DNA from: Myxococcota bacterium
GTDB lineage: Bacteria; Myxococcota_A; Bradymonadia; UBA7976; UBA1532
DNA: 64,000 nucleotides
NCBI GenBank assembly: GCA_963169045.1
Contig: CAUJDF010000056.1
Coordinates: forward strand, 41,903-105,902
Direction: 5' to 3'
Shown: positions 57,650-64,000 of the stretch, one piece after another
Layout of the letters: each line of letters begins with the position of its first letter
How positions within the stretch are numbered: the stretch's first letter is position 1
Notes under the pieces: generated by a model
The model's input: the letters and a program-made list of their open reading frames with translations, nothing else
Told to the model about the DNA's origin: nothing
Databases searched by the model: none
Translations under genes and position numbers: made by a program

Positions 57650-58426
57650 TCAGTCCTCGTCGTCGTGGAGACGGGCGCTGCCGGCGTAGACCGCGAACAC
57701 CTTGGCCTCGGCGTCGCCGGCGGCCCGGGCCTCGATCTCCCGATAGCGATTACGGATGAACTCGAACAGCTCTTCACGAAAGCGCGCCATCTCCTCGGGG
57801 CGCGCCTTGAACGTGAAGGTGCGGGCGGCGGCGTGGTCGGGCGCGTCCCCCAGGAAGCGCTGGAGCACCGTCTCGGTGACCGCTTCGAGGTGCTCGCCGA
57901 GCGCGTCGATGCGCGCCTCCCAGTCGCCGTCGCAGTAGAGGTTGTGGTGGTTGGCGACCGCGCGGTACTTCGCGGGGTGGCCTGGCCGCCGGGGCAGCTC
58001 CTCGATACGCCCCTCTTCGAGCAGCGCCTTGACCGCGAGGCGGGTGCTGTCGAACTCGTTGCAGTGGGGCAGGCGCTCGGCCAGCTCGTCGAGCGTCAGC
58101 GCGCCCTCGAGGAGGACGTCCTCGATGCGGCGCATGAGGTTCGTCTCGGTCGCCTCGAAGAACCCGCCCTTGTTGAAGCGGGCCGACAGCGCCTTCACCG
58201 TGCGGGTCGACTTCCCGAAGATCAGCGAGATCAGGTTGATCGTCGCGTGCTTCTCGCGGGCCTGGCGCCAGAGGGCCAGGGTCATCATGTCTTTGACGGT
58301 GTCGAGCGGGTAGTGCGAGTCGACCGCGACCTTCACCGCCGGATAGAACAGCGTGAAGAGGATCCGGAGCATGTACTCCGGATAGGGTATCGCCTGCGGG
58401 GACGCGTCACGTGCCTTCGCCTGCAT
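57650..58426 (-). CDS. Probable winged-helix regulatory protein, family uncertain
   Basis: I do not recognise this 258-residue protein with certainty. It is basic and helical with two helix-turn-helix-like stretches: ATINLISLIFGKSTRTVKALSARF near residue 60, and a second DNA-binding-type region about 90-160 (EDVLLEGALTLDELAERLPH, TRLAVKALLEEGRIEELPRRPGHPAKYR) resembling a winged helix. Its layout recalls DUF6502-type proteins. The C-terminal part is helical, and the end is acidic (ARLHDDED). Two starts are possible: ATG 58426 (used) and ATG 58372, which has GGAG three bases upstream. It heads the signalling block on the minus strand, divergent from the 58643 gene. Confidence 0.6.
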   Translation of the reverse strand: MQAKARDASPQAIPYPEYMLRILFTLFYPAVKVAVDSHYPLDTVKDMMTLALWRQAREKHATINLISLIFGKSTRTVKALSARFNKGGFFEATETNLMRRIEDVLLEGALTLDELAERLPHCNEFDSTRLAVKALLEEGRIEELPRRPGHPAKYRAVANHHNLYCDGDWEARIDALGEHLEAVTETVLQRFLGDAPDHAAARTFTFKARPEEMARFREELFEFIRNRYREIEARAAGDAEAKVFAVYAGSARLHDDED

Positions 58427-58490
58427 GCCGCTTTCGACCTTTGCACCCACGCCGTGAAGTTCGCCGCCAGCCCCCCTGACGCGGTGCCCG

Positions 58491-58518
58491 TCGACACCGC
58501 GCCCCTCGCGTCTAGTCT
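58491..58518 (+). promoter_or_regulatory. Possible promoter upstream of the 58643 gene
   Basis: TCGACA (58491-58496) and TAGTCT (58513-58518) are spaced 16 bases apart in the 216-base divergent gap. The -10 match is weak. Confidence 0.3.
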
Positions 58519-58559
58519 GTGACGGGAACTCGGGTCCGGCGCAAGGGCATTTTCGCAGC

Positions 58560-58601
58560 CCCGTCTCACTCGCGACGAATTCGCGTCGACGGCGAGACGG
58601 G
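58560..58601 (+). promoter_or_regulatory. Nested inverted repeat in the leader of the 58643 / MerR-TPR genes
   Basis: CCCGTCTC (58560-58567) pairs with GAGACGGG (58594-58601); inside it CGCGA (58571-58575) pairs with TCGCG (58581-58585) around a five-base loop. The whole 42-base structure ends 41 bases before ATG 58643. It could be an operator, possibly for the MerR-type protein two genes on, or a 5' leader hairpin. Confidence 0.5.
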
Positions 58602-58642
58602 TCTACTCTCGCCCCACCACACTCCACCAGGACGCTGTCGTC

Positions 58643-59170
58643 ATGCCTCGTCCCGACCCGAGACGTGTGCCCCGCCAGCCACAGGCGCGGGCGGGCCGGC
58701 TCGTCGCCGTCATCCGTGGCCGCGGCCAGCCGCCGGCGGAGCGGCGTCTCTTCACCGACGACGACCACCTCGACGTCGACACGCTGCACCTGCTCGTCGA
58801 GGACGCGGAGGCCGTGAGCGAGGGACGAATCTACGCGTCCGCGAAGTCGGTGGGATCCGGCAGCGGGGTGGAAGAGCAGAGCGAGGCGGTGTTTCTCGGC
58901 ACGACGCTGTTGACGATCGACCTCACGATGGCGACCATGCTCACCGACAAGGTCGACCCGAACCTCGCGCGGCGTCTGCGAATCGCGCTGACCGAGGACG
59001 TGAGAGCGCAGCGGGTGGTGGGGGATCGCGTCTACCGCGAAGTGGCGCGGCTGCTCGGTCCATTGACACCGGCGGCGCTCGAGTTGAATCGATTCGTGCG
59101 TTGTCAGGGACTCCGCGTGCTCGTCGACGTCGACATCGAGGCACCGGTCACTTCCGTCGCGGCCAGGTAA
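58643..59170 (+). CDS. Hypothetical protein in an operon with a MerR-TPR gene
   Basis: I do not recognise this 175-residue protein. It has a basic N-terminus (MPRPDPRRVPRQPQARAGRLVAV), no signal peptide or TM, and a mixed alpha/beta body with EAVFLGTTLLTIDLTMATMLTDKVDPN and ARRLRIALTEDVRAQRVV. Its stop TAA is immediately followed by the GTG of the MerR-TPR gene (59171), so the two are co-translated. An inverted repeat and a possible promoter lie upstream. The coupling suggests a partner of, or target regulated with, the MerR-TPR protein. Confidence 0.7.
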   Translation: MPRPDPRRVPRQPQARAGRLVAVIRGRGQPPAERRLFTDDDHLDVDTLHLLVEDAEAVSEGRIYASAKSVGSGSGVEEQSEAVFLGTTLLTIDLTMATMLTDKVDPNLARRLRIALTEDVRAQRVVGDRVYREVARLLGPLTPAALELNRFVRCQGLRVLVDVDIEAPVTSVAAR

Positions 59171-60142
59171 GTGCACGATCGACCGTCCCGTCGTTCGACC
59201 CGAACCGCCACGGTCACCTCGACCGCGGCGCCCGCGGCCGACCGCCTCTTCACCATTCAAGAGGTCGCCCGCATCACGGGCGCGCCCGTGTCGAAGCTCC
59301 GGCATTGGGACCGCACCGGCCTGCTGCCGGCCATTCGTCAGGCCGACGGCCGCCTGCGCTACGACTTCCGCGCCCTGATCGCCGCCCGCACGGCTTCGAG
59401 CCTGCTCGACGCGGGCGTGCGCCCGTCGCAGGTGTGCGAGGCCATCGAGGCCCTGCGGTCGTGGCGGCCCGACGTCGAGGACCCCCTCGCCTCGCTGCGC
59501 GTCTTCTCCGACGGCGGCCGGCTGGTGGTGCGCCTCGACGGCGCGCTGGTCGAGCCCACGTCGGGTCAGCTGCTGCTCGCGCTGCCCGTCGGCGAGATGG
59601 CCCAGGCCGCCGCCGAGATCGAGGGCGAGGTGGTGCCCGTCGAGCCGCTGCACGCGCGGGGCAGCCGCGATCCGGTCGATGCGCAGGGCTGGTTCGAGTG
59701 GGGGCTGTCGGCGGAGACCGAGGACCGCCCGGGCGCTGAGGCCCGCGCGGAGCACCGCTACCGCCGGTCGCTCGAGCTCGATCCCGAACACCCCGGCGCC
59801 CTGCTGAACCTGGGCAACCTGTGCTACCACCGTGGTGACCTCGACGAGGCGCGCGATCTCTACCGGCGCGCGGTGCTGGTCGCGCCCGAATACGCCGAGG
59901 CGCACTACAACCTCGCCAACGTGCTCGACGACCTCGGGCACGTCGACGCGGCGGTGTCGACCTACCGCGACGCGCTGGCGCTCGCGCCCGACTTCAAGGC
60001 GGCGCATTTCAACCTGGCGCTCGTCCTCGAGAAGACCGGCGACCGCGCGTCGGCCCGCCGTCACTGGCAGGCCTACCTCCGCCTCGACGCCGAAGGCCCG
60101 TCCGCCGACATCGCCCGCAGCTTCCTCGACGAAGAATCCTGA
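59171..60142 (+). CDS. MerR-type DNA-binding domain fused to TPR repeats
   Basis: This is a 323-residue protein. GTG 59171 abuts the preceding stop. A MerR HTH and wing span about 27-75 (FTIQEVARITGAPVSKLRHWDRTGLLPAIRQADGRLRY, shown as family pattern with key residues W46 and R62). The usual MerR dimerisation helix and effector cysteines are replaced by a linker (about 100-165) and by three or four TPR units (RSLELDPEHPGALLNLGNL, RAVLVAPEYAEAHYNLANV, DALALAPDFKAAHFNLALV). The TPRs suggest a protein-protein input instead of a metal or drug ligand. The regulated genes are not evident. Confidence 0.88.
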   Translation: MHDRPSRRSTRTATVTSTAAPAADRLFTIQEVARITGAPVSKLRHWDRTGLLPAIRQADGRLRYDFRALIAARTASSLLDAGVRPSQVCEAIEALRSWRPDVEDPLASLRVFSDGGRLVVRLDGALVEPTSGQLLLALPVGEMAQAAAEIEGEVVPVEPLHARGSRDPVDAQGWFEWGLSAETEDRPGAEARAEHRYRRSLELDPEHPGALLNLGNLCYHRGDLDEARDLYRRAVLVAPEYAEAHYNLANVLDDLGHVDAAVSTYRDALALAPDFKAAHFNLALVLEKTGDRASARRHWQAYLRLDAEGPSADIARSFLDEES

Positions 60143-60207
60143 GCGAATCCGGTCCTTTGCGGACGCGCCCGCGCCGATGTGGCGCCGTCCTCCGCCATCG
60201 GCGCTCG

Positions 60208-60237
60208 TTGCCAGTTCTCAAATGACCGTGCTAACTT
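60208..60237 (+). promoter_or_regulatory. Probable promoter of the kinase-like gene
   Basis: TTGCCA (60208-60213) and TAACTT (60232-60237), spaced 18 bases apart, lie 124 bases before the GTG 60361 start in the 218-base gap after the MerR-TPR gene. The long leader holds no other obvious signal. Confidence 0.4.
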
Positions 60238-60360
60238 GCTCGCCGCTTCTGACCGGGCAGGGCCGTTCCCCTGCGTGCCGACACGGCGGAGAGGCATGCG
60301 GCGCCGGAATCCAGCGATCCCTTCCACCGACTCCCAGCGTAGTCTCGAAGTGGTGAACCC

Positions 60361-63300
60361 GTGAAGGTCTGCCCAAGCTGCAGCGCCCACCTCGAGGACT
60401 CGGCGGAGTTCTGCCCGTTCGACGGCCACCGGCTCGTCGCCGACACCTCGGACGTCAGCTTCATCGGCGCCACGCTCGCGGACCGCTGGCATGTCGAGCG
60501 CAAGCTGGGCCAGGGTCCGGTCGGCACCGTCTACCGGGCCGAGGACGCCGGGCGCTCCGCCGCGGTCAAGATCCTCAACCCGGCCTTCGGACCGGGCTCC
60601 GACGAGGTCGGGCGCATGCTCGCCGAGGCGCGGCGCGGCACCGCGCTGCGCAACCCGAACCTCGTGCCGGTCCTCGCCGACGGCGTACACGCCGATCGCT
60701 TCGTCTTCGTCGTCGAGCCGCTGCTCGCCGGGCAGAGCCTCGAGCACCGACTCGAGCAGCACGGGCCCCTGCGCGCAGCCGACGCGGTGCGCGTGGCGCT
60801 CGAGATCCTCGCCGCGCTCGACGCGCTGCATCGGGCCGAGCTGGTCCACCTCGACGTCAAGCCGCAGAACATCTTCCTCGTCCAGGACCCGCTCGGCATG
60901 GAGCGCGCGGCCCTCGCCGCCGTCGGCACGCGCCACCTGCTCGGCTTCGAGCATGCCCCGGGGCGCACGCGGGGCACGTGCCTCGCGCGGGCCGAGTACG
61001 TCGCGCCCGAGGTCGTCGGCGGCAAGCCGGCCGACGCCCGCGCCGACGTCTACCTGATCGGCGTCGTCCTCTACGAGATGCTGACGGGGCGACCGCCCTT
61101 CACCGGCGGCAACTTCACGACGACGACGAAGCGCCACGTCTACGAGAAGCCGCTCAGCTTGAAGCTCGTGCGGCCGCAGGCGCGCATCGCCGACAACCTC
61201 GAGGCGCTGGTCCTCCGCTGCCTCAACAAGTCGGCGGCGGCGCGCTACGAGAGCGCCGAGGCGCTGGCGCTGGCGCTCGAGAAGCTCGCGCAGGAGGGCG
61301 ACGGTCGTACGCGCTCGAGCGCCGCGTTCCGCAGCCTGTCGACGCCTGCGCCGGAGCCGGCGCGCCCGGCGGAGCCCGAGCGGGAGACGCGGGCCACGCT
61401 GCCGTTCGTGCCCGCGATCGGGCGCGACGAGGCGCGCGTGCCGGTCGACAACGAGCCACCGGCCGAGTCGGCTGCGACCGACGCGGCTGCGCCGGCCTCG
61501 CCGACCGACGGACAGGGCGGCGGGGTGTCGCTGCGAAAGGCGACCGACGACGGGACCGCCGTCGCCGCCGCGACCGCCTCGTTCGCCGCGATCGACGTCC
61601 CCGCGCCGGCCAACGCCACGCCCGAGCAGCCTTCGCCGACGTCGACGGTCTCGTTCGAAGCGATCGACGTCCCCGCCTTCGCCGGCGACACGCCCGAGCA
61701 GCCCGCGCCAGCGATGACCGCTTCGTTCGAAGCGATCGCCGAGCCCGCGGCGCCCGGGCTGCCCGCGCCGGCTGCCGCCGCGTCCGAGCCCGCCGACGCG
61801 GCGCCCGCCCCGGCTGCCGCCGCGTCCGCGCCCGCCGACGCGGCGCCTGCCCCGGCCGCGACGGCGTCCGAGCCGGCCGCGTCCGAGCCCGCTCCGGCCG
61901 CGGCGGCGTCCGAGCCAGCCTCTGCCTCCGCGGACGCCGGCAGCACGCGGCCCGAGGTCACGGCGGTCGAGACCGCGAAGGCGTCGTCCGACGACGCGCC
62001 GACGATGATGATGCCGGCGCTCGCCACGCCCCGCACGGTCGTGCTGGCGCCACCCGCCGACGAGGCGGCGCCGACCGCCGGCGCGTCCGAGGCGACAGAC
62101 GCCGAAGACGAAGACGCCCCGGCGGCCAGCCTCCCCGATGGGGCGGAGGGCGACGACGAGGACGACGACGACGCGCCCCCCGCGGGCCGCGACGCGAAGG
62201 CCAACAAGAAGAAGAAGGGCAAGAAGTCGCGCAAGGAGCGCCGCGCGGCGCGGGAGGCCCGCAAGGGCCCGGAGCCGTCCGTCCCGCCGAAGCCGGCCGC
62301 CGCCGAGGCCGCGTCGAAGCCCGTCGCGTCGCCGCCGCCGGCGGTGACGAGCACGCCCGAAGCGGCCGCGAAGGCGGCGACGCCCGAGGCGAAGACCGCG
62401 GCGAAGCCCGCCTCGGCGCCGCCCGCCGACATCGGCCGCCGGTCGGAGCCCAAGCCCGGCAAGGACGCCGGCGGCCGCAAGCAGACGCAGCCGCCGTCGG
62501 GTCGTCCCGCCCCCGCCGGCCGCGGGGCCGGCGACGACGACTGGTTCGTCGAGAACACCGAGCAGCTGGAGGCCCGCCAGGACACCCTCGCCGGTTACCT
62601 GCCCCCCGAAGAGGCCGAGGATCGCAACCTCTTCCCGTTCATCATCGCCGCCGTCGCCGTCCTCCTCGCGGTCTTCGGCTACGTGTACTGGCCGAAGTCC
62701 GAAGAGGCGGTCACCGAGCAGGAGAAGCCGGCCGAGCGTCCCGTGCGCGCCGAGCGGCCCAAGCCGCCCGCCCCCGAGACCGCCGCGCCGAGCCCGCCGG
62801 CGAGCGCGCCCGAGCCGGCTGCGCCGGCGAGCGTCGCCGCGCCGTCGGCGCCCGCATCGGACGCGCCGCCCACGGGCGCCGCGATCGAGGCCGCCGCGCG
62901 GGAGGCGCTGGCGGCAAGGCGGTGGACGGGCGGCGACGACGCCCTCGCGTCCGCGCTGGCCCGGCTGCGCACGACCGATCCGAAGAGCCCGGCCATCGGC
63001 GAGCTGGAGAGCGCGGCGACGAAGGCGCTGCTCGCCGAGGGCGACGCGCGGCAGTCCGGCGGTGACTTCGAGGCGGCGCGGGCCGCCTTCCGCGACGCCC
63101 TCGCCGTCGCGCCCGGCCACGCCGCCGCGACCGTCCGCCTGGCCGGCGTCGACGCCGCCGAGAAGGCCGCCGCCGAGAGGGCCGCCCTTACGGCCCGCGC
63201 CGAAGCCGAGCAGGCCGCGAAGCACAAGGCCGCCGAAGAGGCCCGCCTCGCCGCCGAGCAGAAGCGGCAGACCGACGAGGCCGCCCGTCAGCGGGCCGCC

Positions 63301-63864
63301 GAGGACGCGAAGCGCAAGGCCGACGCCGAGGCGAAGCGCAAGGCCGACGAGGCCAGGCAGAAGGCCGACGCCGAGGCGAAGCGCAAGGCCGACGAGGCCA
63401 GGCAGAAGGCCGACGCCGAGGCGAAGCGCAAGGCCGACGCCGAGGCGAAGCGCAAGGCCGACGCCGCGAGCGCCGCCGCCGCCCCCAAGGACGACCAGAA
63501 GCAGCAGGTGCGCGAGCTGGTCAGCAAGGGTCAGGCGCAGGTGAAGGGCCGCAACTTCGGCGAGGCGCGCAAGGCCTTCCACGAGGCGATCCGGCTCGAC
63601 GGCAACAGCGCCCCGGCCTACGCCGGCCTCGGCGAGATCGCCTTCCAGGAGCAGAACTTCAGCGACGCCGTGCGCTTCAACGAGCGCAGCGTGCGCCTCG
63701 CGCCCCGGAACGCCGACTACCTCGTCAGCCTCGGCATGGCCTACTTCAAGCTCGAGAAGTTCCGCGACGCGAAGGCCCAGTGGGAGAAGGCCAGGTCCAT
63801 CGCCCCCGGGAACGCCAAGGCCGCAAAGTACCTCGAGCTGGTCGAGAAGAAGCTCGCCAACTGA
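60361..63864 (+). CDS. Membrane-anchored Ser/Thr protein kinase-like protein with zinc ribbon, coiled coil and TPR domain
   Basis: This 1167-residue protein starts at GTG 60361. A zinc ribbon (C4, C7, C18) comes first. A kinase domain (about 38-315) follows, with Gly-loop GQGPVGTVY (50-58), K70, catalytic loop H163LDVKPQN170 and APE (215-217). The DFG segment is not present; the place where it should be reads AALAAVGTRHLLG (about 183-195), so the Mg2+-binding Asp seems lost. A very long Ala/Pro-rich disordered region follows, then one TM (about 757-779, FIIAAVAVLLAVFGYVYW). The extracytoplasmic part has a coiled coil with 15-residue repeats and TPR units at the end. It may be a pseudokinase or a kinase with unusual metal use. 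Confidence 0.88.
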   Translation: MKVCPSCSAHLEDSAEFCPFDGHRLVADTSDVSFIGATLADRWHVERKLGQGPVGTVYRAEDAGRSAAVKILNPAFGPGSDEVGRMLAEARRGTALRNPNLVPVLADGVHADRFVFVVEPLLAGQSLEHRLEQHGPLRAADAVRVALEILAALDALHRAELVHLDVKPQNIFLVQDPLGMERAALAAVGTRHLLGFEHAPGRTRGTCLARAEYVAPEVVGGKPADARADVYLIGVVLYEMLTGRPPFTGGNFTTTTKRHVYEKPLSLKLVRPQARIADNLEALVLRCLNKSAAARYESAEALALALEKLAQEGDGRTRSSAAFRSLSTPAPEPARPAEPERETRATLPFVPAIGRDEARVPVDNEPPAESAATDAAAPASPTDGQGGGVSLRKATDDGTAVAAATASFAAIDVPAPANATPEQPSPTSTVSFEAIDVPAFAGDTPEQPAPAMTASFEAIAEPAAPGLPAPAAAASEPADAAPAPAAAASAPADAAPAPAATASEPAASEPAPAAAASEPASASADAGSTRPEVTAVETAKASSDDAPTMMMPALATPRTVVLAPPADEAAPTAGASEATDAEDEDAPAASLPDGAEGDDEDDDDAPPAGRDAKANKKKKGKKSRKERRAAREARKGPEPSVPPKPAAAEAASKPVASPPPAVTSTPEAAAKAATPEAKTAAKPASAPPADIGRRSEPKPGKDAGGRKQTQPPSGRPAPAGRGAGDDDWFVENTEQLEARQDTLAGYLPPEEAEDRNLFPFIIAAVAVLLAVFGYVYWPKSEEAVTEQEKPAERPVRAERPKPPAPETAAPSPPASAPEPAAPASVAAPSAPASDAPPTGAAIEAAAREALAARRWTGGDDALASALARLRTTDPKSPAIGELESAATKALLAEGDARQSGGDFEAARAAFRDALAVAPGHAAATVRLAGVDAAEKAAAERAALTARAEAEQAAKHKAAEEARLAAEQKRQTDEAARQRAAEDAKRKADAEAKRKADEARQKADAEAKRKADEARQKADAEAKRKADAEAKRKADAASAAAAPKDDQKQQVRELVSKGQAQVKGRNFGEARKAFHEAIRLDGNSAPAYAGLGEIAFQEQNFSDAVRFNERSVRLAPRNADYLVSLGMAYFKLEKFRDAKAQWEKARSIAPGNAKAAKYLELVEKKLAN
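63319..63468 (+). repeat. 45-bp tandem repeats encoding a charged coiled coil
   Basis: About three near-identical 45-base copies encode AKRKADEARQKADAE, flanked by shorter partial copies of the unit KRKADAEA. The DNA identity between copies, including third codon positions, is much higher than protein constraint requires, which points to recent duplication and possible length variation by slippage. Confidence 0.85.
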
Positions 63865-63892
63865 CAGCGGCGGCCATCCAAGTGGACGACGC

Positions 63893-63914
63893 CTCGCTTG
63901 TCCGGCAAGGCGAG
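63893..63914 (+). terminator. Hairpin after the kinase-like gene
   Basis: CTCGCTTG (63893-63900) pairs with CAAGGCGAG (63906-63914), with one bulged G, around a five-base loop, 29 bases after the stop. No T-tract follows. The rest of the sequence up to 64000 shows no supportable reading frame. Confidence 0.4.
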
Positions 63915-64000
63915 CGCTTCGTTCCGGCCCCTCGACAGGACTACGGCCCTGCCTTCGGGGCCGCGCCTCGCTCTCGCCTCGCCGTCCGGCGCGATCCATC

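Noticed and set aside
57650..60064. A longer minus-strand frame extending the winged-helix-like gene upstream
   Set aside because: The extension is antisense to the 58643 and MerR-TPR genes and has shadow-like composition; ATG 58426 or 58372 are better starts.
63319..63468. The 45-bp tandem repeats as a possible CRISPR array
   Set aside because: There are no spacers; the copies are contiguous, in frame and encode a coiled coil.
60073..63999. A 1308-codon minus-strand open frame opposite the kinase-like gene
   Set aside because: Gly/Leu/Arg low-complexity shadow of the Ala/Pro-rich kinase-like protein; no recognisable domain.

Overview
The window is very GC-rich, Gram-negative-type chromosomal DNA that looks like an uncultured or poorly studied member of the Myxococcota (former deltaproteobacterial myxobacteria). 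Several things point there: a phospholipase-like protein ending in a MYXO-CTERM-type tail, choice-of-anchor-D and PKD surface proteins, many lipoproteins, zinc-ribbon/kinase/TPR signalling proteins, and the repeat pattern GDGxCDxxCPxPDPDC. The taxonomic call is an inference from gene content. I see no rRNA, tRNA, CRISPR array, insertion sequence or prophage. Gene density is high: 46 coding regions are supported and no gene-free stretch exceeds 300 bases.

Layout. 1-5132 (-) is the 5' part of a giant secreted protein with a toroid-like N-terminal domain and about ten PKD repeats; it runs off the left edge. 5359-8251 (-) is an apaG / AGMO-like membrane hydroxylase / hflX run, followed upstream by a tiny Cys-rich reading frame. 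8735-18330 (+) holds two tandem M1 aminopeptidases (one lipoprotein, one cytoplasmic), a choice-of-anchor-D lipoprotein, a TrmA/RlmD-type methyltransferase that lacks its catalytic Cys and Glu, and a Uma2-family protein. 18345-21792 holds an M20 carbamoylase-type hydrolase, divergent from an RtcR-like CARF/AAA+ protein that has lost the sigma-54-activator hallmarks, and an unknown protein. 21962-29355 (+) is an alpha-2-macroglobulin lipoprotein translationally overlapped with a PilT-like ATPase. 29360-35327 carries a thioredoxin-fold lipoprotein, a zinc-dependent phospholipase C-like protein, TraB, an alkyltransferase-like protein, a GNAT and a CsgG/TolB-PLAT-like protein.

35392-48718 is a long single-direction (-) block. 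Its upstream part is the rod-shape/elongasome set mreB-mreC-mreD-mrdA-rodA, then thioredoxin, then a tetrapyrrole set (met8-like, ccsA/hemX-like, hemA, hemC, and a cobA-hemD fusion), ending with two proteins of unknown function, one PilZ-like. A ppiD-type foldase (48886-50604, +) faces away from mreB. 50650-58426 (-) is a signalling block: a winged-helix-like protein, a lipoprotein, histidine kinase - response regulator - histidine kinase, and a zinc-ribbon/pseudokinase/PP2C protein with a vWA-like partner. 58643-63864 (+) has an unknown protein abutting a MerR-TPR fusion, then a large membrane-anchored Ser/Thr-kinase-like protein that lacks the DFG Asp and has 45-bp tandem repeats.

The strongest leads for something new are proteins that keep a family scaffold but have lost the catalytic residues: the RtcR-like protein (19644-21008), the RNA-methyltransferase-like protein (16257-17516), and the two kinase-like domains (51746-53671, 60361-63864). 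Others are the A2M/PilT-like overlapping gene pair, and a recurring TAnnnT(6-8)ATG arrangement that suggests leaderless mRNAs.
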